A model generated the notes under the pieces. That model did no database searches and had not been told where the DNA came from. It worked only from the letters and a program-made list of their open reading frames with translations. Source: JABJAG01 sp038137215 (lineage in GTDB: Bacteria > Pseudomonadota > Alphaproteobacteria > UBA6615). Taken from it: a stretch of 15,754 bases of DNA. A program made the translations under genes and the position numbers. Where the stretch lies: assembly GCA_038137215.1 (NCBI GenBank), contig JAYQBG010000042.1, positions 1 through 15,754 of the forward strand. The letters run 5' to 3'. Below are positions 12,284-15,754 of the stretch, piece after piece; position 1 is the first letter of the stretch; every line of letters starts with the position of its first letter.

Positions 12284-12661
12284 CTACTTGAGCTCGACGG
12301 TCGCGCCCGCCTCTTCCAGCTTCTTCTTCAGCTCTTCGGCTTCGTCCTTGTCGACGCCTTCCTTCACAGGCTTGGGCGCCCCTTCGACGAGTTCCTTGGC
12401 TTCCTTGAGGCCCAGACCGGTGATGGTCCGGACTTCCTTGATGACGTTGATCTTCTTGTCACCCGCACCGGCGAGGATCACGTCGAACTCCGACTGCTCC
12501 TCAGCGGCACCGCCGGCATCGCCGGCCGGAGCTGCACCCGCCACCGCAACCGGTGCCGCGGCGCTGACGCCCCATTTTTCTTCCAGCATCTTCGAAAGCT
12601 CTGCCGCTTCGAGGACGGTCAATGCGCTGAGATCTTCAGCAATTTTTTCCAGGTCTGCCAT
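12284..12661 (-). CDS. rplL: 50S ribosomal protein L7/L12
   Basis: L7/L12 is the multicopy stalk protein that recruits and stimulates translation GTPases such as EF-Tu and EF-G. The 125-residue product has the three expected parts. An N-terminal dimerisation domain (about 1-32, with LTVLEAAELSKMLEEKWGVS) is followed by an alanine/glycine-rich hinge (about 34-55). The globular C-terminal domain is EFDVIL, KINVIKEVRTITGLGLKEAK and ELVEGAPKPVKEGV. The ATG at 12661 has AGGAG 10 bases upstream, slightly far. It lies 62 bases after rplJ, and the gap contains two small palindromes. L7/L12 is needed in several copies per ribosome, so expression above rplJ is expected. A strong hairpin follows the stop, before rpoB. 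Confidence 0.98.
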   Translation of the reverse strand: MADLEKIAEDLSALTVLEAAELSKMLEEKWGVSAAAPVAVAGAAPAGDAGGAAEEQSEFDVILAGAGDKKINVIKEVRTITGLGLKEAKELVEGAPKPVKEGVDKDEAEELKKKLEEAGATVELK

Positions 12662-12680
12662 TTTCTTTTAACTCCTGAGA

Positions 12681-12718
12681 CTCTTAAGAGACTTGTGATT
12701 GGATGTCCGAAATTCGGA
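12681..12718 (-). repeat. Two short palindromes between rplJ and rplL
   Basis: The 62-base gap contains TCCGAAATTCGGA (12706-12718, plus strand; 6-base arms around one base) and the perfect 10-base palindrome CTCTTAAGAG (12681-12690). The second ends 5 bases before the rplL AGGAG ribosome binding site. They could form small hairpins that affect rplL translation or RNA cleavage; they are short enough that chance is possible. Confidence 0.4.
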
Positions 12719-12723
12719 TCGGC

Positions 12724-13242
12724 CTACGCAGGCTCGCCCTGATTGGCATATGCGCCAAGAACGCGTGCAAGCTGTCCTGCGGGTGCCTGAAGCACACCAG
12801 CGACTCTCGTCGCAGGCGTATTCAACATGCCCACAATCTTGCCGCGCAGCTCGTCGAGCGAAGGAAGATCGGCAAGCGCCTTAACGGCACTCTCGTCGAG
12901 CAGGGTTTCGCCCATGGCGCCCCCGATCACGACCAGCTTGTCGTTTTCCTTTGCATAATTGACTGCCACACGTGCCGCCGCCACAGGATCGGCGGAATAC
13001 GCGATCGCGGTCGGACCGTTGAACAGATCACTGATCGGTTCGTAAGTCGTTCCCGCAAGGGCGAGTTTCGCGAGCCTGTTCTTGGTCACTTTATAACCGG
13101 CACCTGCCTCACGCATACGGGCTCGGAGATCCGTGCTCTCCGCTACCGTCATGCCAGACTGCTGGGTCACAACAACAAGTGCTGCATCCCCAAAAGACTG
13201 GTTGAGTTCGGTGACCAGCTCTTCTTTTCTAGCTCGGTCCAC
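12724..13242 (-). CDS. rplJ: 50S ribosomal protein L10
   Basis: L10 anchors the L7/L12 dimers to the 23S GTPase-centre RNA, next to L11. The 172-residue product has normal length, starts MDRARKEELV and contains REAGAGYKVTKNRLAKLAL, the conserved rRNA-binding segment. The C-terminal helix that holds L7/L12 dimers follows. The start is a GTG at 13242, chosen because the family begins here and a GGAG site lies 7 bases upstream; it is the only GTG start among the complete genes. The L10-L7/L12 complex represses its own mRNA in many bacteria, and the 271-base gap upstream holds a matching leader structure. rplL follows after 62 bases. The residue match is clear and no defect is seen. Confidence 0.97.
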   Translation of the reverse strand: MDRARKEELVTELNQSFGDAALVVVTQQSGMTVAESTDLRARMREAGAGYKVTKNRLAKLALAGTTYEPISDLFNGPTAIAYSADPVAAARVAVNYAKENDKLVVIGGAMGETLLDESAVKALADLPSLDELRGKIVGMLNTPATRVAGVLQAPAGQLARVLGAYANQGEPA

Positions 13243-13309
13243 TTACCGTCTCCGCAAACTTGGTGCGTGTCGAACGCATCGACCACCCGCACCGTTGCAA
13301 TTTAGCTCC

Positions 13310-13370
13310 GGGTCAGTACGACCCGAAACCGCTCCTTCCTGTCCCAGGAGCACCACGAAAAACCGACAGG
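13310..13370 (-). promoter_or_regulatory. Interleaved hairpins before rplJ
   Basis: Between the L10-type leader and rplJ, the transcript contains in order CCTGTC (13370-13365), GCTCCT (13351-13346), GACAGG (13343-13338) and AGGAGC (13336-13331). The first pairs with the third and the second with the fourth, so the two 6-bp stems cannot form as simple hairpins together; they make either a switch or a pseudoknot. A further 5-bp stem GGGTC/GACCC (13324-13310) follows. No U run follows any of them. Read by eye only. Confidence 0.4.
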
Positions 13371-13380
13371 TCCTTCGCGT

Positions 13381-13465
13381 CTTCTCCCGTCTATGCAGGT
13401 CTGCCGCATCTGGCACTTAGGCCCCTCGGGTCAAACCCCGCTGAGCGCCTGCAGTCTCGGACAGG
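13381..13465 (-). promoter_or_regulatory. L10-type ribosomal protein leader (rplJ operon autoregulation)
   Basis: The transcript reads CCGAGACTGCAGG (around 13460-13448), then a variable hairpin GGGTTTGACCC (13438-13428), then CCTAAGTGCC with a short TGCC/GGCA stem, then CCTGCATAGACGG (from 13399). TGCAGG (13453-13448) and CCTGCA (13399-13394) form the closing stem. This order and the ACCTGCATAGACGG-type end match L10 leaders as I know them from alphaproteobacteria. The L10-L7/L12 complex would bind here and repress rplJL translation. It lies about 140 bases before rplJ. Confidence 0.75.
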
Positions 13466-13513
13466 TACTTCCGCAGCGGCACGACACCGCTTGCGAAAAT
13501 CCTGAAACGCCGC

Positions 13514-14230
13514 CTATTCGGCAGCGTCCTGTGCCGCCTCCGAAGAGTCGTGCATGTTAAAACGTACGCCCGGCCCCATGGTCGAGGCCAGCGCGACCTT
13601 GTTGATATAGGTTCCCTTGACGCCACTGGGCTTGGCCTTGACGACGGCATCGAGAAACGCATCCAGATTCTGACGAATCTGGTCTTCGCTGAAGCTCGCC
13701 TTGCCGATCCCGGCATGAACGATCCCGGTCTTTTCGACCCGGTACTGAACCTCACCCGATTTCGCGGCCTCGACAGCAGCACGCACATCATTGGTCACCG
13801 AGCCGAGCTTGGGGTTCGGCATCAGGCCGCGCGGCCCGAGAACCTTACCCAGGCGTCCGACCACGGGCATCATGTCCGGGGTCGCAATCACACGGTCGAA
13901 ATTCATCTCGCCGCCTTCGATAGACGCAGCCAGATCGTCCGCACCCACCAGATCGGCGCCGGCCTCACGGGCCTCGTCGGCCTTCTCGTCCTTCGCGAAA
14001 ACCGCAATCCGGACTTCCTTGCCGGTTCCGTTCGGCAGAGCCACGACGCCGCGCACATTCTGATCGGCATGACGCGGATCAACATTCAGGTTCATCGAGA
14101 TCTCGATGGTCTCGTCGAACTTGGCTGTGGCGTTTTCCTTGACGAGGCGAACCGCCTCCTCGATCGAGACGAGGTTCGTCGGATCGACCTTTTCGCGCGC
14201 AGCGCGCATACGCTTTCCTTGCTTGGCCAT
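13514..14230 (-). CDS. rplA: 50S ribosomal protein L1
   Basis: L1 forms the mobile stalk at the E site of the 50S subunit and helps release deacylated tRNA; it also represses its own operon by binding the mRNA. The 238-residue product starts MAKQGKRMRAAREKVD. It carries the conserved RNVRGVV-like DQNVRGVVALPNGTGK in domain I and VGRLGKVLGPRGLMPNPKLG in domain II. The end (KVALASTMGPGVRFN) is followed by a short acidic tail, making it slightly longer than usual. The ATG at 14230 lies 2 bases after the rplK stop, with a G-rich purine stretch in the end of rplK, so the two are probably translationally coupled. A 271-base regulatory gap separates it from rplJ. Confidence 0.98.
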   Translation of the reverse strand: MAKQGKRMRAAREKVDPTNLVSIEEAVRLVKENATAKFDETIEISMNLNVDPRHADQNVRGVVALPNGTGKEVRIAVFAKDEKADEAREAGADLVGADDLAASIEGGEMNFDRVIATPDMMPVVGRLGKVLGPRGLMPNPKLGSVTNDVRAAVEAAKSGEVQYRVEKTGIVHAGIGKASFSEDQIRQNLDAFLDAVVKAKPSGVKGTYINKVALASTMGPGVRFNMHDSSEAAQDAAE

Positions 14231-14232
14231 GG

Positions 14233-14661
14233 CTACCCCACCACCTCGAGGCCCATCGAACGGGCCGTGCCTGCGATCATCTGCGCACCGGCGTCGAGAT
14301 CGTTGGCATTAAGATCTTCCATCTTCGCTTCCGCAATCTCCCGGCACTGGTCCAGGGTGACGCGACCGACATATTCGGACCCGGTCTTGCCGCTGCCCTT
14401 CTTGAGCTTGGCCGCCTTCTTCAGGAAGAAGCTTGCCGGCGGCGTCTTCGTCTCAAACGTGAACGACTTGTCCTGGAACACGGTGATCACGACCGGGGTC
14501 GGTGCACCCTGTTCACCGTTCTGCGTGGCCGCATTGAACGCCTTGCAGAATTCCATGATGTTCAGGCCGGCCTGACCGAGCGCCGGCCCAACGGGCGGCG
14601 ACGGGTTGGCTTGCCCGGCTGGAATCTCCAGCTTCACATAACCTTCAATCTTCTTTGCCAT
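14233..14661 (-). CDS. rplK: 50S ribosomal protein L11
   Basis: L11 binds the 23S GTPase-associated centre at the base of the L7/L12 stalk and is needed for RelA-dependent sensing of uncharged tRNA. The 142-residue product has normal length. The N-terminal domain contains the proline-rich PAGQANPSPPVGPALGQAGL that contacts factors. The C-terminal RNA-binding domain contains KTGSEYVGRVT and ANDLDAGAQMIAGTARSMG. The ATG at 14661 has AGGAAGAGG upstream with 8 bases of spacing. It is the first gene of the L11-L1 pair, 120 bases after nusG, and the gap holds a candidate L1-binding RNA. rplA starts 2 bases after its stop. No abnormal feature seen. Confidence 0.98.
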   Translation of the reverse strand: MAKKIEGYVKLEIPAGQANPSPPVGPALGQAGLNIMEFCKAFNAATQNGEQGAPTPVVITVFQDKSFTFETKTPPASFFLKKAAKLKKGSGKTGSEYVGRVTLDQCREIAEAKMEDLNANDLDAGAQMIAGTARSMGLEVVG

Positions 14662-14689
14662 GTCCTAGACCTCTTCCTTTCCGAGGTTT

Positions 14690-14733
14690 CGCGGTACGGC
14701 GCCCCATGGGCTTTCCAGGGCCAACCTCCCGCG
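14690..14733 (-). promoter_or_regulatory. Candidate L1-binding site in the rplK leader
   Basis: The transcript has CGCGG-GAGG (14733-14725) and, about 30 bases later, a GTA-CCGCG arm (ending 14690). CGCGG pairs with CCGCG, leaving GAGG opposite GUA as an asymmetric internal loop, with a further GC-rich hairpin above. The L1-binding stem of 23S rRNA has the same shape, with GGUGG-GAGG opposite AUA-CCACC. L1 is known to repress the rplKA mRNA through such mimicry. It lies about 30 bases upstream of rplK. Recognised by eye. Confidence 0.6.
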
Positions 14734-14781
14734 CACCGACCGCCTTCAATACGAAAGCGACGGCCAATAAAACGATCCGGT

Positions 14782-15312
14782 TTAAAGCTTCTCGACCTGA
14801 CCGTACTCAAGCTCAACCGGCGTGGGCCGGCCAAAAATCGACACCGAAACCTTCACACGTGCCCGCTCCTCATCAACGTCTTCCACGACGCCGTTGAACG
14901 ACTGGAACGGCCCGTCATTCACGCGAACTTCCTCACCAATGTCGAAGGTGACGGACGGCTTCGGACGCTCGACCCCTTCCTTGACCTGGTTGATGATCCG
15001 GTCTGCCTCGGCCTGACTGATCGGGGCCGGCTTGTTGCCCGCGCCCAAAAAGCCCGTCACCTTCGGTGTGTTCTTGACCAGATGGTAGGAATCCTCGTTC
15101 AGATCCATCCGCACCAGCACGTAACCCGGAAAGAACTTGCGTTCCGAGTTGACCTTCGCACCGCGGCGCATCTCGACGACCTCTTCGGTCGGCACGAGAA
15201 CGTCCTCGAACATTTCTTCCATGCCCTTGGTCACCGCCTGTTCCTTGATGGACTGCGCGACCTTGCCCTCGAAACCCGAGTAGGCGTGGATAACGTACCA
15301 ATGCATCGCCAT
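14782..15312 (-). CDS. nusG: Transcription termination/antitermination factor NusG
   Basis: NusG binds the RNA polymerase clamp through its N-terminal domain, while its C-terminal KOW domain contacts Rho or ribosomal protein S10. The 176-residue product starts MAMHWYVIHAYSGFEGKVAQ, the typical NGN opening. FFPGYVLVRMDL and the GFLGAGNKPAPIS region complete that domain (to about residue 110). The KOW domain is seen as FDIGEEVRVNDGPFQSFNGVV near 120-140. The frame is open for 30 codons further upstream inside secE, but the conserved sequence starts at 15312, where GGAGG lies 11 bases upstream. The ATG two codons later (15306) is possible but further from that site. The start lies 7 bases after the secE stop, a classic secE-nusG pair. 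Confidence 0.97.
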   Translation of the reverse strand: MAMHWYVIHAYSGFEGKVAQSIKEQAVTKGMEEMFEDVLVPTEEVVEMRRGAKVNSERKFFPGYVLVRMDLNEDSYHLVKNTPKVTGFLGAGNKPAPISQAEADRIINQVKEGVERPKPSVTFDIGEEVRVNDGPFQSFNGVVEDVDEERARVKVSVSIFGRPTPVELEYGQVEKL

Positions 15313-15319
15313 CAGACGA

Positions 15320-15532
15320 TCAACCTCCAACCGATAGTGCCAACTGCACCAGTTCTGCCAACGCCAGGTCGACGAGGAAAAAGAACAGGGCTGCAAATGC
15401 AACCATGATAACGACCATCAGGGTCGACTGAATCGTCTCGGTGCGCGTCGGCCATGTGACCTTGTTCACCTCCTGACGTATCTGGCGTACAAACTCGCCA
15501 ACTGATGGTCTTGCCATTCGCTCTGCTTTCAT
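15320..15532 (-). CDS. secE: Preprotein translocase subunit SecE
   Basis: SecE is the small essential clamp of the SecYEG channel in the inner membrane. The product is of the short, single-span type. A conserved amphipathic segment (GEFVRQIRQEVNKVTWPTR) ends in the signature KVTWPTR. One hydrophobic span follows, roughly residues 38-60 (VVIMVAFAALFFFLVDLAL). Two starts are possible. The ATG at 15532 gives 70 residues (MKAERMARPSV). The in-frame ATG at 15517 gives 65 residues, starts MARPSVGEF, and is closer to many family members. Neither has a strong ribosome binding site, so I give the longer form with reservation. It lies 49 bases after the tRNA-Trp gene and 7 before nusG, probably on one transcript. 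Confidence 0.93.
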   Translation of the reverse strand: MKAERMARPSVGEFVRQIRQEVNKVTWPTRTETIQSTLMVVIMVAFAALFFFLVDLALAELVQLALSVGG

Positions 15533-15572
15533 TGAGCCAGGGCTTCAAAATTCAAACCGGAACGAACCGGAT

Positions 15573-15670
15573 ATATTCGGCTGGCAGGAGCGGAGGGACT
15601 CGAACCCCCAGCCCCCGGTTTTGGAGACCGGTGCTCTACCAATTGAGCTACACTCCTATCCACCGAATAT
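15573..15670 (-). repeat. 8-bp inverted repeat bracketing tRNA-Trp
   Basis: ATATTCGG (15573-15580) and CCGAATAT (15663-15670, plus strand) are perfect inverted copies. One begins one base beyond the tRNA CCA end and the other lies 5 bases before its 5' end. In the precursor they would pair and extend the acceptor stem below a small internal loop, possibly affecting RNase P or 3' processing. Only the repeat itself is directly seen. Confidence 0.55.
15582..15657 (-). tRNA. tRNA-Trp (CCA anticodon)
   Basis: The 76-base sequence folds as a complete cloverleaf. The acceptor arms AGGAGTG and CGCTCCT pair over 7 bp with one G-U. The D arm is GCTC/GAGC. The anticodon stem CCGGT/ACCGG encloses the loop CTCCAAA, with anticodon CCA at 15624-15622. 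The T arm is GGGGG/CCCTC with the loop TTCGAGT. The discriminator is G and the 3' CCA is encoded in the DNA. It sits between tuf and secE in the same direction. No promoter is evident in the 44-base gap from tuf, so it is probably cut from a tuf-secE-nusG transcript. Confidence 0.97.
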
Positions 15671-15701
15671 GTGACGGTCACGATATTGCTGTCCGGCCCG
15701 C

Positions 15702-15754
15702 CTATTCGATGATGGATGTGACGACGCCGGCGCCGACGGTGCGGCCACCTTCGC
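15702..15754 (-). CDS. tuf: Elongation factor Tu, 3' end only (first tuf copy of the window)
   Basis: The last 17 codons before the TAG stop at 15702-15704 read EGGRTVGAGVVTSIIE, the conserved C-terminus of EF-Tu; the rest lies beyond the right edge. The gene runs in the same direction as everything else and ends 44 bases before tRNA-Trp. I see no intrinsic terminator in that gap, so transcription probably continues into tRNA-Trp, secE and nusG. Another tuf copy starts at the left edge. Because different ends are visible, the sequence identity of the two copies cannot be judged here. Confidence 0.93.
   Translation of the reverse strand, partial: EGGRTVGAGVVTSIIE

Noticed and set aside
13310..13325. 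CGGGTC/GACCCG hairpin as a terminator before rplJ
   Set aside because: The stem is short and the following bases are GAGCTAAATT, with no U run; termination here would cut off rplJ-rpoC.
13406..13434. TTGACC with AGATGC 17 bases later, as a promoter for rplJ
   Set aside because: The -10 match is poor and both elements fall inside the L10 leader, where the bases are explained by RNA pairing.
13550..14575. Plus-strand open frame opposite rplA and rplK
   Set aside because: Antisense of two intact ribosomal protein genes, with no family-like sequence.

Overview
The window is a conserved transcription/translation block, almost certainly chromosomal, from a GC-rich Gram-negative bacterium, most likely an alphaproteobacterium and perhaps Rhodospirillales-like. 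That placement is inferred from protein character, a single-membrane-span SecE, the tRNA-Trp gene between tuf and secE, and the str genes following rpoC directly. Every gene lies on the minus strand, so transcription runs from the right end to the left end. I see no insertion sequence, phage gene, CRISPR array, broken gene or foreign-looking segment.

In transcription order the window holds: the 3' end of one tuf copy (15702-15754), tRNA-Trp, secE, nusG, rplK (L11), rplA (L1), rplJ (L10), rplL (L7/L12), rpoB and rpoC. A strong intrinsic terminator (3443-3474) follows rpoC. A good sigma-70-type promoter (3288-3316) then starts a second unit: rpsL (S12), rpsG (S7), fusA (EF-G) and the 5' end of a second tuf copy (1-55). 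These are the classical tufB-secE-nusG, rplKAJL-rpoBC and str operons joined end to end, with a tuf gene at each end.

The genes form one functional set. EF-Tu and EF-G drive elongation. L11, L1, L10 and L7/L12 build the two mobile stalks of the 50S subunit on which those factors act. S12 and S7 belong to the decoding centre and the 30S head. RpoB and RpoC form the RNA polymerase catalytic core, NusG couples polymerase to ribosome or Rho, and SecE is part of the export channel.

The less ordinary content is in the gaps. The rplA-rplJ gap carries a recognisable L10-type autoregulatory leader followed by interleaved, mutually exclusive hairpins. The nusG-rplK gap has an RNA resembling the L1-binding site of 23S rRNA. 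The rplL-rpoB gap has a perfect 12-bp GC-rich hairpin without a U tract. The rpsL 5' leader has an attenuator-like hairpin with a competing downstream partner. An 8-bp inverted repeat brackets the tRNA. These are read by eye, without folding or alignment. I found no convincing undescribed system; the regulatory RNAs are the parts worth checking.
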